Assembly (NCBI RefSeq): GCF_000278275.1
Contig: NZ_JH725147.1
Location: forward strand, 618,388 to 682,387
Direction: 5' to 3'
From: Bartonella tamiae Th239
GTDB lineage: Bacteria; Pseudomonadota; Alphaproteobacteria; Rhizobiales; Rhizobiaceae
Length of the DNA: 64,000 nt
Shown here: piece after piece, positions 28,013 to 38,656 of the stretch
Layout of the letters: every line of letters begins with the position of its first letter
How positions within the stretch are numbered: the first letter of the stretch is position 1
Made by a program: the position numbers and the translations under genes
Notes under the pieces: generated by a model
The model's input: only the letters and a program-made list of their open reading frames with translations
Database searches by the model: none
What the model was told of the DNA's origin: nothing

Positions 28013-29635
28013 GTGAAACAGAATATTCACCTTCATAAACTCATCATGTTTTTGCATGAGGTGCGCGGCTGGAAACGCCAGTTTATGATGATTTTTTGTG
28101 GAGCAGCCACATCTTTTGCACTCTCACCTTTTCATTTTATTATAGTCGGGTTTTTGACATTTCCTATCCTTATCATTGTTCTTGATGGTGTTGCAGAAAT
28201 TTCAAATTTGAAAAGGCGCATTTTCATTGCGAGTATGACATGTTGGTCATTTGGCTTTGGTTATTTTGTTTTTGCGCTTTGGTGGCTGAGCCATGCTATG
28301 CTTATTGATCCGATTGCTTTTGCATGGGCGATCCCTTTTGCTGTATTGGGTTTGCCAGCCTATCTGGCCTTATATTGGGCATTGGCAGGTTGTCTTGCTA
28401 TGATGTTTTGGTATCCAAATGCAGCGCGTTTTCTTGCTCTTGGATTTGCATTTGGGGCAGGCGAATGGTTCAGGGGAACACTTTTAACAGGTTTTCCTTG
28501 GGCTTCGATTGGTTATACTTTAATGCCAACGCCGCTTTTAATGCAATCAGCAGCAATTTTGGGACTTTATGGTATCAATGCTCTTGCGGTTTTGTGTTAT
28601 AGTCTTGCAACGGTGCTTTTCACGGATGAAAAAAAACTCTTTAGTTTAAGTCTTTTGATGGTGTTAATCGGCGCGCATATTGGATTTGGTGTATATAGAA
28701 TGCACAATCTGCCAAATGTTGAAAATTATAAAACTGCTGAAAGATGGGTGCGGATCGTCCAGCCTTCAATACAGCAAACCAATAAAATGGATGTTGAAGA
28801 CCGCCAAAAAACATTTGAAATGCATCTTGATTTGAGTGAGGCGCCTATAAAAAAAGGCTCAAAAAAACCAGATTTCATTGTTTGGCCTGAAACATCTGTG
28901 CCTTATATTCTTGATTATGTTCCTGCAGCAAAAATGCGTATTGCTGATATGCTTACCAACAATCAATGGGCGATAGTTGGTTCGGTACGCACAGATGGTC
29001 GCGTTAATCAAACGAATAAGCATTATTATAATACGATAGAAGTGGTGAATCATCACGGACAAATACTGGCTTCTTCAGATAAAGTGCATCTTGTTCCTTT
29101 TGGAGAATATTTGCCTTATCAAAAGTTATTTGACGCAATAGGTTTAAAAGCGATTGCCGATGATGTGGGGGGATATAGTCCAGCAGACCAAAGACGCAGT
29201 GTGACAATGCCTAACGATTTTACGTATCTTCCAATGATTTGTTATGAAATAATTTTTCCCGATGGTATGGATTATCATGGCAATAAACCTCAAGCGATTT
29301 TAAATGTTACCAATGATGCTTGGTTTGGCATGACACCTGGTCCTTATCAACATTTAGATCAAGCTCGATTGCGTGCGGTAGAACTTGGTCTTCCTTTGAT
29401 AAGAGCCGCCAATAATGGTATATCAGCAGTTGTTGATCCTTATGGTCGTATTGTTCAGTATTTAAAACAAAATGAAGTAGATTTTGTTGATTCTCCGATT
29501 CCTGATTCCATTGTTCCATATTGGAACAATGGGCCTCAATCTTACCACGCTTTTGTAATTATCTTTCTTTTGCTAGTATCAAATCTGCTGCTAAGACGCA
29601 CAAAAACCGGCAATCATTTGACAAATATACGGTGA
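28013..29635 (+). CDS. lnt: Apolipoprotein N-acyltransferase
   Basis: Inner-membrane enzyme of 540 aa that adds the third acyl chain to lipoproteins. Several transmembrane helices occupy residues 20-240, including GEWFRGTLLTGFPW. A nitrilase-like periplasmic domain carries the triad Glu (E293 in WPETSVPY), Lys in SDKVHLVPFGEYLP near 356 and Cys in MICYEIIFPD near 409. One last helix closes the protein. The start is a GTG. The 282 nt before it hold a 10-bp palindrome AGCGATCGCT at 27805-27814. Confidence 0.95.
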   Translation: MKQNIHLHKLIMFLHEVRGWKRQFMMIFCGAATSFALSPFHFIIVGFLTFPILIIVLDGVAEISNLKRRIFIASMTCWSFGFGYFVFALWWLSHAMLIDPIAFAWAIPFAVLGLPAYLALYWALAGCLAMMFWYPNAARFLALGFAFGAGEWFRGTLLTGFPWASIGYTLMPTPLLMQSAAILGLYGINALAVLCYSLATVLFTDEKKLFSLSLLMVLIGAHIGFGVYRMHNLPNVENYKTAERWVRIVQPSIQQTNKMDVEDRQKTFEMHLDLSEAPIKKGSKKPDFIVWPETSVPYILDYVPAAKMRIADMLTNNQWAIVGSVRTDGRVNQTNKHYYNTIEVVNHHGQILASSDKVHLVPFGEYLPYQKLFDAIGLKAIADDVGGYSPADQRRSVTMPNDFTYLPMICYEIIFPDGMDYHGNKPQAILNVTNDAWFGMTPGPYQHLDQARLRAVELGLPLIRAANNGISAVVDPYGRIVQYLKQNEVDFVDSPIPDSIVPYWNNGPQSYHAFVIIFLLLVSNLLLRRTKTGNHLTNIR

Positions 29636-29758
29636 TGCTGTGTTATAGGCAATGGCAATGTTCTACGGGGGACTATGGCCACAACCTATAATTATATCAT
29701 GGCTTGCACAATCATGTATTGTTTGCTTAAGGCTAGTGGCGAAGTGAAGAGTTGATAT

Positions 29759-30172
29759 ATGACTGCACCGAAAAAAAAACCTGATCCTACGGATATTTAT
29801 GTTGGTAGCCGTATTAGGTTACGTAGAAACATGCTTGGTCTAAGCCAGGAAAAGTTGGGTGAAAAATTGGGTATCACCTTTCAGCAAATTCAAAAATATG
29901 AAAAAGGCACGAATCGCGTTGGTGCGAGCCGGCTACAAGCTATTTCAGAAATTATGGATGTTCCTGTTTCTTATTTTTTTGAGCAGATGACAGAAGGTCG
30001 TCCAACTGAAGGCTTTGTTGAAAATGAACATCAATATGTTGATTTTTGCTCAAGCCATGAGGGTATTCAGCTTATGCGTGCGTTCACAAATATTAAAGAT
30101 CCGAAAATACGCCGTAAAATCATTGATCTAGCAAAAGCTTTATCTGAAGATGAGCCTTTTGAAAAGGATTGA
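29759..30172 (+). CDS. XRE-family HTH transcriptional regulator (PraR/PhrR-like)
   Basis: A 137-aa regulator with a Cro/CI-type helix-turn-helix at about residues 18-72 (RIRLRRNMLGLSQEKLGEKL, then QQIQKYEKGTNRVGASRL). The C-terminal part resembles the PraR/PhrR group of Rhizobiales regulators, which control surface and stress traits in rhizobia. Its steady place between lnt and metK suggests a core function, but targets cannot be read from this sequence. Confidence 0.85.
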   Translation: MTAPKKKPDPTDIYVGSRIRLRRNMLGLSQEKLGEKLGITFQQIQKYEKGTNRVGASRLQAISEIMDVPVSYFFEQMTEGRPTEGFVENEHQYVDFCSSHEGIQLMRAFTNIKDPKIRRKIIDLAKALSEDEPFEKD

Positions 30173-30372
30173 TTTAAATACGAAATGTTGACGGTTTTAA
30201 TGATGCGATGACTGTTTATTGAAATGTTATAAGATGTGTTATTGCGCTTATTTCTTAAGATAGGTTAAAACAACATTGACGTGAGCCGACAAGCTTGGCA
30301 AATAGATAAGGTTATGGTCTTTTTCGCAAAACTGAAAAGGATAGAAACTTATTCTTTCAAGAGGGGTTCCCC

Positions 30373-31638
30373 GTGTCGCATAAAAATTATCTTTTTACCA
30401 GTGAATCTGTATCTGAAGGTCATCCCGACAAAGTCTGTGATCGTATTTCAGATGAAATCGTTGATATGATCTATAATGAAGCTCGCAAGACTGGGGTTGA
30501 TCCTTGGTCTGTTCGTATAGCGTGCGAAACATTGGCAACCACCAATCGTGTTGTAATTGCTGGTGAGGTACGTGTTCCTGAAACTTTGCTTAAAAAAGAT
30601 AAAAACGGTCACCTCGTTCATGATAAAGCCGGTCATCCTATGATCAATCCCGCTCGTTTTCGTTCTGCAGCACGTCGCGCTATTCGTGCAATTGGGTATG
30701 AGCAAGATGGGTTTCACTGGAAAACAGCTAAGATTGATGTTCTTTTGCATTCCCAATCAGCAGATATCGCTCAAGGGGTTGATAATGCGGCAGATAGACA
30801 AGGTGAAGAGGGTGCTGGTGATCAAGGCATTATGTTTGGTTTTGCTTGCCGTGATACGCCTGATCTTATGCCTGCGCCGATTTACTATGCACATAAAATT
30901 TTAGAATTTTTAGCGATCGCGCGTCACATGGGCGAAGGTGAAGCGGGTAAACTTGGCCCAGACGCTAAAAGTCAAGTGACAGTGCGCTATGAAAATGGCA
31001 AACCCGTTGAAGTTACATCGATTGTTTTATCAACCCAGCATATGGAAGCAAATTGGGATTCGAAGAAAGTGCGTGCGGTTGTTGAACCATATATCCGTAA
31101 AGCGTTAAGCGATATTGCAATTTCAGATAATTGTCAGTGGTATATTAATCCAACTGGTAAATTTGTTATTGGTGGGCCTGATGGTGATGCTGGTCTGACG
31201 GGAAGAAAAATTATCGTTGATACATATGGCGGAGCAGCACCTCATGGCGGTGGTGCTTTTTCTGGTAAAGATACTACAAAGGTTGATCGCTCTGCAGCTT
31301 ATGCGGCGCGTTATCTTGCGAAAAATGTTGTGGCGGCAAATCTTGCTGATCGCTGCACAATTCAAATTTCTTATGCTATTGGTGTGGCGCAACCTTTGTC
31401 AATATATGTTGATTTACATGGAACTGGTAAGGTCGATGAAGCCGTGATTGAAAAGGCTATTCGTAAAGTGATGGATTTGTCTCCAACGGGTATTCGTAAA
31501 CATCTTGAATTGAATAAAGCGATTTATGCTAAAACATCGGCTTATGGACATTTTGGTCGTAAACCGAGCCGAAACGGTGCTTTTTCGTGGGAGCGTACAG
31601 ATCTTGTAAAAGATCTTAAGGCTGCTATTAAAGCATAA
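30373..31638 (+). CDS. metK: S-adenosylmethionine synthetase
   Basis: Makes SAM from methionine and ATP (421 aa). Signatures present are [21 protein letters not shown] at the N-terminus, [13 protein letters not shown] near residue 148 and [19 protein letters not shown] near 293. The GTG start follows GAGGGG at good spacing; that site can form a small GGG/CCC hairpin with the bases just before the start. No SAM riboswitch was recognised upstream. It is followed closely by trmB. Confidence 0.97.
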   Translation: MSHKNYLFTSESVSEGHPDKVCDRISDEIVDMIYNEARKTGVDPWSVRIACETLATTNRVVIAGEVRVPETLLKKDKNGHLVHDKAGHPMINPARFRSAARRAIRAIGYEQDGFHWKTAKIDVLLHSQSADIAQGVDNAADRQGEEGAGDQGIMFGFACRDTPDLMPAPIYYAHKILEFLAIARHMGEGEAGKLGPDAKSQVTVRYENGKPVEVTSIVLSTQHMEANWDSKKVRAVVEPYIRKALSDIAISDNCQWYINPTGKFVIGGPDGDAGLTGRKIIVDTYGGAAPHGGGAFSGKDTTKVDRSAAYAARYLAKNVVAANLADRCTIQISYAIGVAQPLSIYVDLHGTGKVDEAVIEKAIRKVMDLSPTGIRKHLELNKAIYAKTSAYGHFGRKPSRNGAFSWERTDLVKDLKAAIKA

Positions 31639-31657
31639 TAAAAGTGATGGACCGATA

Positions 31658-32359
31658 ATGGATGATCGTAGACAACGGACAAGCGAAGCCTTTTATGGGC
31701 GACGTCATGGTAAGGCTTTGCGAGACGGACAAAAGGCGCGCGCGATAAAGTTCATGCCAGCGCTTAAGCTTGATCTTCAGCAGGCTGCACCGATGGATCT
31801 GACGCATTTATTTGTTGGATCTGTCCAATCCGTTCGTTTAGAAATTGGTTTTGGTGGGGGGGAGCATCTTTTGCATGAAATGGCACGATGCCCAAATACG
31901 GGTTTCATTGGTGTTGAACCTTTTGTGAATGGTATGGCAAAAATGCTTGCAGGCCTTGAAGAGCAAGATGTTTTGCAAAATCGTATTCGGCTTTATGATG
32001 ACGATGCAACGCATGTGCTTGATTGGTTGGCGCCTTCCTCACTTGATGGTATTGATTTGTTTTATCCAGATCCTTGGCCGAAGACAAAACATTGGAAGCG
32101 TCGATTTGTGAGCCAAAAAAATCTGGACCGTTTTGCACGCGTTTTAAAACATGGAAGTCAATTTCGATTTGCTAGCGATATTGAGAGTTATGTTAATTGG
32201 ACACTTATACATTGTGAACAGAATGAAAATTTTTCATGGCAAGCTGAAAGTTCAAAAGATTGGCAAACAGCATTTGAGGATTGGCCAAGTACGCGTTATG
32301 AGGCAAAAGCCTTTCGTGAAGGGCGCTGTCCAAGCTATTTAACGTTTTTACGTTCATAA
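31658..32359 (+). CDS. trmB: tRNA (guanine-N7-)-methyltransferase
   Basis: SAM-dependent enzyme of 233 aa that makes m7G46 in tRNA. The SAM-binding loop is [15 protein letters not shown] near residue 67, and the catalytic region is [15 protein letters not shown] near 141. The C-terminal [12 protein letters not shown] is conserved. It starts 19 nt after metK, which supplies its cofactor. Confidence 0.95.
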   Translation: MDDRRQRTSEAFYGRRHGKALRDGQKARAIKFMPALKLDLQQAAPMDLTHLFVGSVQSVRLEIGFGGGEHLLHEMARCPNTGFIGVEPFVNGMAKMLAGLEEQDVLQNRIRLYDDDATHVLDWLAPSSLDGIDLFYPDPWPKTKHWKRRFVSQKNLDRFARVLKHGSQFRFASDIESYVNWTLIHCEQNENFSWQAESSKDWQTAFEDWPSTRYEAKAFREGRCPSYLTFLRS

Positions 32360-32457
32360 TTTTTATTTATTGAGAGAGCTTGAAGATCATCAAAGGAAGT
32401 GCTTGAAAAAAGAATGAGAAAGGCGTATACAAATTATAAATTCTTGATCTTATGATG

Positions 32458-32488
32458 AAGGGTGGGCCATTTGGACCCGCTCTTTTTT
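32458..32488 (+). terminator. Terminator/attenuator hairpin before rimP-nusA-infB
   Basis: An 11-bp stem with one bulged A and two G-U pairs (32458-32468 with 32473-32484) has a 4-nt ATTT loop and is followed by T6. It lies about 100 nt after trmB and just before rimP. It can end the trmB transcript or, if a promoter lies in 32360-32457, act as a leader attenuator. Confidence 0.75.
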
Positions 32489-32535
32489 GTTTCTAGAATA
32501 TGGATAAGGACACTTTTGATAAAAAGGCGATAATT

Positions 32536-33147
32536 ATGGATAACCGTCTGGTTGACATTGATGAAGCACGTTTGTTTGAAGAAACAGGTGTTGATGCGCA
32601 TATTGCCAATCTCATTGCGCCAGTATTGCGCCCACTTGGTTTTCGTCTCGTTCGCGTGCGTTTATCAGGTCTTAATGGTTTAACACTACAAATTATGGCA
32701 GAACGCAGTGACGGCACAATGACAATTGAAGATTGTGAAACGGTGAGTAAAACGGTCTCTCCTATTCTTGATGTAGAAGATGTTATTGATAAAAAATATC
32801 ATTTGGAAATTTCTTCGCCAGGAATTGATCGCCCTTTGGTAAGACAATCTGATTTTGTAAATTGGCAAGGACACATTGCTAAGATCGAAACTGCAATTTT
32901 GATTGATGGACGACGCAAATTTCGTGGTGTCATAAATGATGTTGATGCGCAAGGATTGACTTTGACGGCAGATAAAGCAGCTTATGGTGAAGCGCTTTTT
33001 GTGCGTATTCCATTTGCAGATATTCGTGATGCGCATTTAATTTTGACAGATGATTTGATCCGTGATGCGCTGCGAAAAGATAAAGCTTTGCGTGAGCAAC
33101 TTATCCCTGATGATGATTTGGATTTGCATACTGTATCCAACAGCTAA
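32536..33147 (+). CDS. rimP: Ribosome maturation factor RimP
   Basis: Assists late 30S subunit assembly. The N-terminal domain carries [11 protein letters not shown] and [21 protein letters not shown], and the C-terminal SH3-like domain begins after [13 protein letters not shown]. The open frame reaches back to an ATG at 32500, but that codon lies 12 nt after the terminator T-run without a ribosome-binding site, while the ATG at 32536 has AAGG upstream. I therefore prefer 32536 (203 aa); 32500 remains possible. It is the first gene of the rimP-nusA-infB operon. Confidence 0.88.
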   Translation: MDNRLVDIDEARLFEETGVDAHIANLIAPVLRPLGFRLVRVRLSGLNGLTLQIMAERSDGTMTIEDCETVSKTVSPILDVEDVIDKKYHLEISSPGIDRPLVRQSDFVNWQGHIAKIETAILIDGRRKFRGVINDVDAQGLTLTADKAAYGEALFVRIPFADIRDAHLILTDDLIRDALRKDKALREQLIPDDDLDLHTVSNS

Positions 33148-33221
33148 AATTAAAATCTGTTGGAAATGATTGAACATAAATGAAAGGCCGCGAGGCGCGC
33201 GGTATAAAAAGGAGAGTATCA

Positions 33222-34832
33222 ATGGCTGTAAGTGCTAACAGGCTGGAACTTTTGCAGATTGCAGATGCCGTTGCCCGCGAAAAATCGATTGATCGTGAAA
33301 TCGTTATTGCCGCAATGGCAGATGCTATTCAAAAGGCAGCACGCTCACGTTATGGTCTCGAAACCAATATTAGCGCAGATATCAATTCCAAATCAGGTGA
33401 AATTAAATTACAGCGTTTGCTTGAAGTGGTGGATAATGTCGAAGATTATGTGACTCAAATTTCTTTAGCGGATGCGCGTCAAAGAAAAGTGGATGCTGAA
33501 ATTGGAGATTTCTTATCAGATCCTTTGCCGCCAATGGATTTTGGGCGTATCGCTGCACAGTCAGCCAAGCAAGTGATTGTACAAAAGGTGCGCGAAGCTG
33601 AGCGTGATCATCAGTTTGAAGAATATAAAGATAAAATTGGTGAAATCATTTCCGGTACGGTTAAGCGTGTTGAATATGGTAACGTTATTGTCGATTTAGG
33701 TCGTGGAGAAGCGATCGTACGTCGCGACGAATTGATCCCTAGAGAGTCGTTTCGTTATGGCGATCGCATACGCGCATTTGTTTATGATGTGCGTCGTGAA
33801 CAGCGTGGTCCTCAAATTTTCCTTTCGCGCACGCATCCACAATTTATGGCAAAACTTTTTACTATGGAAGTGCCTGAAATTTATGACGGTATCATTGAAA
33901 TTAAATCGGTGGCTCGTGATCCAGGTTCTCGGGCAAAAATTGCTGTAGTTTCGCGTGATGGGTCTATTGATCCTGTAGGTGCGTGTGTTGGTATGCGCGG
34001 CAGCCGTGTTCAAGCTGTCGTTGGTGAATTGCAAGGTGAAAAAATCGATATTATTCCTTGGTCGCCAGATGCTGCAAGTTTTATCGTCAATGCGCTTCAG
34101 CCTGCTGAGGTGGCAAAAGTTGTTTTGGATGAAGAATCTGAGCGGATTGAAGTTGTTGTCCCAGATGATCAATTGAGCCTTGCTATTGGGCGTCGGGGGC
34201 AAAATGTCCGTCTTGCTTCTCAATTAACAGGATGGGATATTGATATTCTAACAGAGAAGGAAGAATCTGAAAATCGCCAAAAAGAATTTAACGAACGTAG
34301 CCAATTGTTTATGGAAGCCTTGGATGTTGATGAAATGGTAGGGCAAGTGCTGGCTTCTGAAGGTTTCACGTCTATCGAGGAAATTGCTTATGTGGAATCT
34401 GAAGAAATCGCCACAATTGAAGGCTTTGATGAAGAAACAGCCGCGGAAATTCAACAACGTGCTAAAGAATATATTGACCGCCAAGAAAAAGAGCTGGATC
34501 AAAAGCGCAAAGATCTTGGTGTTGAAGATGAACTGCGTGAATTGCCCGGCATCACAACAGCCATGCTTGTTGCAATAGGTGAAGATGGTGTGAAAACTAT
34601 GGAAGATTTTGCAGGTTATGCTGTTGATGATTTGGCTGGTTGGCGTGAGCGTAAAAATGGCGAGACACAAAATTTCGCAGGTGTGTTTACACCTTTTGAA
34701 ATGAGCCGTGCTGATGCGGAGGCAATGGTTATTGCTGCGCGTTTAAAAGCGGGTTGGATGACAGAGGAAGATCTTGTCAGTGAAGCCTCAAATCAGGAAA
34801 CGTCAAACGAAGAAGAGACAGGCGCCAATTAA
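33222..34832 (+). CDS. nusA: Transcription termination/antitermination protein NusA
   Basis: A 536-aa RNA polymerase-binding elongation factor. Its order is an N-terminal polymerase-binding domain (1-125), an S1 domain (about 135-200), two KH domains (about 230-345, with GRRGQNVRLASQLTGW) and two C-terminal helix-hairpin-helix acidic repeats (about 360-500). An in-frame ATG at 33180 exists, but AAGGAGAG sits just before MAVSANRLELL at 33222. NusA often regulates its own operon. Confidence 0.96.
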   Translation: MAVSANRLELLQIADAVAREKSIDREIVIAAMADAIQKAARSRYGLETNISADINSKSGEIKLQRLLEVVDNVEDYVTQISLADARQRKVDAEIGDFLSDPLPPMDFGRIAAQSAKQVIVQKVREAERDHQFEEYKDKIGEIISGTVKRVEYGNVIVDLGRGEAIVRRDELIPRESFRYGDRIRAFVYDVRREQRGPQIFLSRTHPQFMAKLFTMEVPEIYDGIIEIKSVARDPGSRAKIAVVSRDGSIDPVGACVGMRGSRVQAVVGELQGEKIDIIPWSPDAASFIVNALQPAEVAKVVLDEESERIEVVVPDDQLSLAIGRRGQNVRLASQLTGWDIDILTEKEESENRQKEFNERSQLFMEALDVDEMVGQVLASEGFTSIEEIAYVESEEIATIEGFDEETAAEIQQRAKEYIDRQEKELDQKRKDLGVEDELRELPGITTAMLVAIGEDGVKTMEDFAGYAVDDLAGWRERKNGETQNFAGVFTPFEMSRADAEAMVIAARLKAGWMTEEDLVSEASNQETSNEEETGAN

Positions 34833-34850
34833 TTTGATGGAAATAAGTCG

Positions 34851-35486
34851 ATGAATGATCGTACATGTATTGTAACAAAAAAAAGCGGATCACCTGATGA
34901 GTTGATCCGTTTTGTTGCAGATCCTGACGGTCAGATCGTTCCTGATATTAAAGCCAATCTTCCTGGGCGAGGTGCATGGGTTCAAGCTTCATATAAAAGT
35001 GTTGAAGATGCTATAAAACGAAAAGCATTTTCACGAAGTTTGAAAAAGGAAGTGATAGTTTCGCAAGATTTGGCTGAATTGGTCGATAGTCTTTTGATGA
35101 AAGCCGCACTTGGACATTTGGCAATGGCACGTAAGGCAGGTGCAGTGATAACAGGAGCATCAAAAGTTGATAAGGCCATAAGATCTGGTGATGTTCGACT
35201 TATTTTGCACGCTATTGAGGCAGCAGAAGATGGCAAACGTAAAATTGCACAAGCTATTTTTTCTGCTTATCAAAATGATAAAAAGACAGTAACAGCCCTA
35301 TCTTTATTCACGATGGATGAAATGGGTGTGGCTTTTGGTGACAATCATGTGGTACATGCAGCATTAATGAATATGAAGGCTGCGAATGGGTTCATTAAGA
35401 TGGCGAAAAAACTTGTCGCTTATCGTGGGATTGAGGACAGTGAACCAAAAGAGATGACGGTGGATGCCGTGAAGGAAACGGAATGA
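34851..35486 (+). CDS. YlxR-L7Ae fusion RNA-binding protein
   Basis: A 211-aa protein with an N-terminal YlxR domain (DUF448; residues 1-80, with [19 protein letters not shown] and LPGRGAWV) fused to a C-terminal L7Ae/L30e-like domain (about 85-180). Both parts are predicted to bind RNA. The fused form between nusA and infB is common in Alphaproteobacteria. It overlaps infB by 4 bp (ATGA). Its molecular role is not established. Confidence 0.9.
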   Translation: MNDRTCIVTKKSGSPDELIRFVADPDGQIVPDIKANLPGRGAWVQASYKSVEDAIKRKAFSRSLKKEVIVSQDLAELVDSLLMKAALGHLAMARKAGAVITGASKVDKAIRSGDVRLILHAIEAAEDGKRKIAQAIFSAYQNDKKTVTALSLFTMDEMGVAFGDNHVVHAALMNMKAANGFIKMAKKLVAYRGIEDSEPKEMTVDAVKETE

Positions 35487-38059
35487 CTGAAGATAAGAAT
35501 GACAAAACAACGGCGAAAAAAACGCTCACTCTGAAACGTTCGGGTGTAGAAACGAGCACGATTAAGCAAAATTTCAGCCATGGTCGCACTAAAGCGGTTG
35601 TTGTTGAAACAAAAAGACGTAAAATCACGCGTCCAGATGAAAAAACAGAAGCAACCCCAATTGTTACAAAACCTCATGTTGCGGCGCCAGCTAAACCGCG
35701 TGTGGAGACGCCGCCACCTGCAAAGCAAAAAAAGTTAGATCAAAATGGACTTTCTACCGCTGAAATGGAAGCGCGTACACGTGCGCTTGAAGAAGCGCGC
35801 CTGCGTGCTGAAGAAGAACGTAAACTGGCAGAAGAAGATGCTAAACGCCGCGCTGCAGAAGAATTAGAACGCGCAAAAGAGCGAGAAGAAATATTGCGTC
35901 AACAAGCGCTTGAAGATGAAAAAGCGAGCGCTGAAGCAGAGGCGCGTAAAGCTGCTGCAGCCAAGTCAGTAGAGACTGTAGCAGTGCAAAATATGCCAAA
36001 TCCTGTGCCAGAATCTTTTAGCGAAGTGACACGTGCGCGCGTGGCACCACAAACGACCAAACGCAGTGGTGGAGATGATGAAGAGGAAGAGCGGCGTGCA
36101 AGACGTGGCGGGGCGCCAGTTAAACCTGATGTGCGCACACCAAAAGTCACTAAAGGTGCTGATGAACGTCGTCGTGGTAAATTAACATTGAACAGTGCAT
36201 TGGATGATGATGGCAATTCTCGTGGTCGTTCTATGGCTGCAATGCGTCGTCGTCAGGAAAAATTCAAACGGTCTCAAACACAGGAGCCACGTGAAAAAAT
36301 TGCCCGTGAAGTAACGCTTCCTGAAACAATTACAATACAAGAACTTGCCCAACGTATGGCAGAGCGTTCGGTTGAGGTGATCAAATATTTGATGAAACAA
36401 GGACAGATGATGAAGCCGGGCGATGTGATTGATGCCGATATGGCGCAATTAATTGCTGAGGAATTTGGTCATACTGTTAAACGTGTGGCAGAATCAGATG
36501 TTGAAGAAGGTCTTTTCAATGTTGTGGATGATGAACAAAAATTGCAATCAAGACCACCTGTCGTGACCATTATGGGCCATGTTGACCATGGGAAGACATC
36601 GCTTCTTGATGCAATTCGTAAAGCCAATGTTGTTTCAGGTGAAGCAGGCGGAATTACCCAACATATTGGTGCTTATCAGGTTGAACAAAATGGTCAAAAA
36701 ATAACCTTTATTGATACGCCCGGCCACGCAGCATTTACCGCAATGCGCGCGCGAGGGGCGCAAGCAACAGATATTGCTATTCTTGTTGTTGCCGCCGATG
36801 ACAGTGTTATGCCGCAAACGATTGAATCCATCAATCATGCAAAAGCTGCTGAAGTTCCCATTATTGTAGCGATTAATAAGATCGATAAACCAGCAGCGGA
36901 CTCGCAAAAAGTAAGAACAGAACTATTACAACATGACGTTTTTGTTGAAACGATGGGTGGGGAGGTTCTGGAAGTCGAAGTTTCAGCAAAAACTGGTCAA
37001 AATTTGGATAAATTACTTGAAGCAGTTTTACTACAAGCAGAAATTCTCGATTTGAAAGCTAATCCCGATCGCACCGCTGAAGGTGTGGTGATTGAAGCTG
37101 AGCTTGATCGTGGACGCGGTTCTGTAGCGACTGTTTTGGTGCAAAAAGGAACATTGCATCCATCAGATATTATTGTAGCAGGTAATGAATGGGGACGGGT
37201 TCGTGCTCTTATCAATGATCGTGGAGAGGCGATGAAAGAAGCGGGGCCTTCTATGCCAGTTGAAATTTTAGGGATGCATGGAACACCTCAGGCTGGTGAT
37301 CGATTTGCTGTTGTAAACAATGAAGGGCAAGCACGTGAAATTGCCGATTATCGTCAACGTGTGGCTCGTGAAAAAGCGGTTGCACGACAGGCAGGATCAC
37401 GTGGTTCACTTGAGCAAATGATGACACAGTTGCAAACAAGTGGTGTTAAAGAATTTCCATTGGTGATTAAAGGTGATGTTCAAGGCTCGGTTGAAGCGAT
37501 TAGTGTTGCGCTTGAAAAACTGGGTAATGATGAGGTTCGTGCGCGCATTGTTCATGCGGGTGCAGGTGGTATTACAGAAAGTGATGTGTCACTTGCTGAA
37601 GCCTCTAATGCTGCCATTATCGGATTTAATGTGCGTGCAAACAAACAGGCTCGCGATGTTGCTCATTCTCTCGGAATAGAAATTCGTTATTATAATATTA
37701 TTTACGATTTGGTTGATGATGTGAAAGCGGCCATGTCCGGTATGTTGTCGCCAGAACGCCGTGAAACATTTCTTGGTAATGCAGAAATTCTTGAAGTCTT
37801 CAACATCACAAAAATTGGTAAAGTGGCGGGTTGCCGCGTGACTGAAGGAAAAATGGAACGTGGTGCTGGTGTACGACTTATTCGTGATAATGTGGTTATC
37901 CATGAAGGCAAACTAAAAACTTTAAAACGCTTTAAAGATGAAGTGAATGAAGTGCAGGTGAGCCAAGAATGCGGTATGGCATTTGAAAATTATGAAGATA
38001 TTCGTGCAGGCGATACAATTGAAGCCTTCCGTGTCGAGCATATTAGCCGTTCATTATAA
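35483..38059 (+). CDS. infB: Translation initiation factor IF-2
   Basis: GTPase of 858 aa that delivers initiator tRNA. A long charged Ala/Glu/Arg-rich N-terminal region (to about 270) contains a coiled-coil-like run of [13 protein letters not shown] type. The IF2-N module follows, then the G domain with G1 GHVDHGKTS near 364, G3 DTPGH and G4 NKID, and the C-terminal fMet-tRNA-binding domains. It is coupled to the upstream gene by ATGA. Confidence 0.97.
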   Translation: MTEDKNDKTTAKKTLTLKRSGVETSTIKQNFSHGRTKAVVVETKRRKITRPDEKTEATPIVTKPHVAAPAKPRVETPPPAKQKKLDQNGLSTAEMEARTRALEEARLRAEEERKLAEEDAKRRAAEELERAKEREEILRQQALEDEKASAEAEARKAAAAKSVETVAVQNMPNPVPESFSEVTRARVAPQTTKRSGGDDEEEERRARRGGAPVKPDVRTPKVTKGADERRRGKLTLNSALDDDGNSRGRSMAAMRRRQEKFKRSQTQEPREKIAREVTLPETITIQELAQRMAERSVEVIKYLMKQGQMMKPGDVIDADMAQLIAEEFGHTVKRVAESDVEEGLFNVVDDEQKLQSRPPVVTIMGHVDHGKTSLLDAIRKANVVSGEAGGITQHIGAYQVEQNGQKITFIDTPGHAAFTAMRARGAQATDIAILVVAADDSVMPQTIESINHAKAAEVPIIVAINKIDKPAADSQKVRTELLQHDVFVETMGGEVLEVEVSAKTGQNLDKLLEAVLLQAEILDLKANPDRTAEGVVIEAELDRGRGSVATVLVQKGTLHPSDIIVAGNEWGRVRALINDRGEAMKEAGPSMPVEILGMHGTPQAGDRFAVVNNEGQAREIADYRQRVAREKAVARQAGSRGSLEQMMTQLQTSGVKEFPLVIKGDVQGSVEAISVALEKLGNDEVRARIVHAGAGGITESDVSLAEASNAAIIGFNVRANKQARDVAHSLGIEIRYYNIIYDLVDDVKAAMSGMLSPERRETFLGNAEILEVFNITKIGKVAGCRVTEGKMERGAGVRLIRDNVVIHEGKLKTLKRFKDEVNEVQVSQECGMAFENYEDIRAGDTIEAFRVEHISRSL

Positions 38060-38065
38060 ATGATT

Positions 38066-38104
38066 GGATGAGCGATTTCTTTAAAGATACGCTCATTCGT
38101 TTTC
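38066..38104 (+). terminator. Possible terminator after infB
   Basis: 9-bp arms GGATGAGCG / CGCTCATTC (38066-38074 with 38090-38098, one G-U) are followed by GTTTTC, just after the infB stop. The loop is long (15 nt), so this is a weak or partial terminator. Confidence 0.45.
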
Positions 38105-38245
38105 ATTGTATATCGGTAAAATGAAACAGCAATTTTCTCTAATCTGAACGCTCAAAAAATGATAGTGTTTTGTTTAAAGTGCGTTTTATCTCATGAAAGC
38201 GTTAGATCAATGTATCCATCTTTAAGTTTTAAGGATTGAGAATTT

Positions 38246-38653
38246 ATGAAACATTCATCGAAAAATAAAGGCCCTTCACAAAGACAATTACGTGTTGGAG
38301 AGCAGGTTCGTCATGCAATTGCGACGATGCTTCAACGCAATGTGTTGGTTGATCCTTTATTAAACGGTATTGTTTTATCCGTTTCAGAAGTTCGTATGTC
38401 GCCTGATTTAAAAATTGCAACAAGCTATATCGCTCCTCTGGGTGATGTTGATGGTGCACTTATTGTGGAGACACTTAATCGTCATACGCGTTTTATACGA
38501 GGCGAACTTTCGCATGATCTTAGACAAATGAAATATATGCCTGAGTTTCGTTTTCGTTTGGATACAAGTTTTGATAATTTTTCCAAGATTGAGGCATTGC
38601 TGCGCTCGCCTGAAGTGATGCGGGATTTGAAGCATGAAGATGAGGATGAGTAA
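38246..38653 (+). CDS. rbfA: Ribosome-binding factor A
   Basis: A 135-aa KH-fold cold-shock factor for 30S maturation. [17 protein letters not shown] opens the fold and [18 protein letters not shown] follows. [28 protein letters not shown] is the conserved C-terminal half. It lies 186 nt after infB and 3 nt before truB. An acidic tail ends the protein. Confidence 0.95.
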   Translation: MKHSSKNKGPSQRQLRVGEQVRHAIATMLQRNVLVDPLLNGIVLSVSEVRMSPDLKIATSYIAPLGDVDGALIVETLNRHTRFIRGELSHDLRQMKYMPEFRFRLDTSFDNFSKIEALLRSPEVMRDLKHEDEDE

Positions 38654-38656
38654 ATA

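Noticed and set aside
30276..30372. SAM riboswitch upstream of metK
   Set aside because: No recognisable SAM-II or SAM/SAH consensus core was found. Only a 3-bp GGG/CCC hairpin at the ribosome-binding site is visible, which is too small to call.
33696..34223. 175-codon reverse ORF inside nusA
   Set aside because: It is fully antisense to the conserved S1/KH-coding part of nusA; codon pattern and homology belong to the forward frame.
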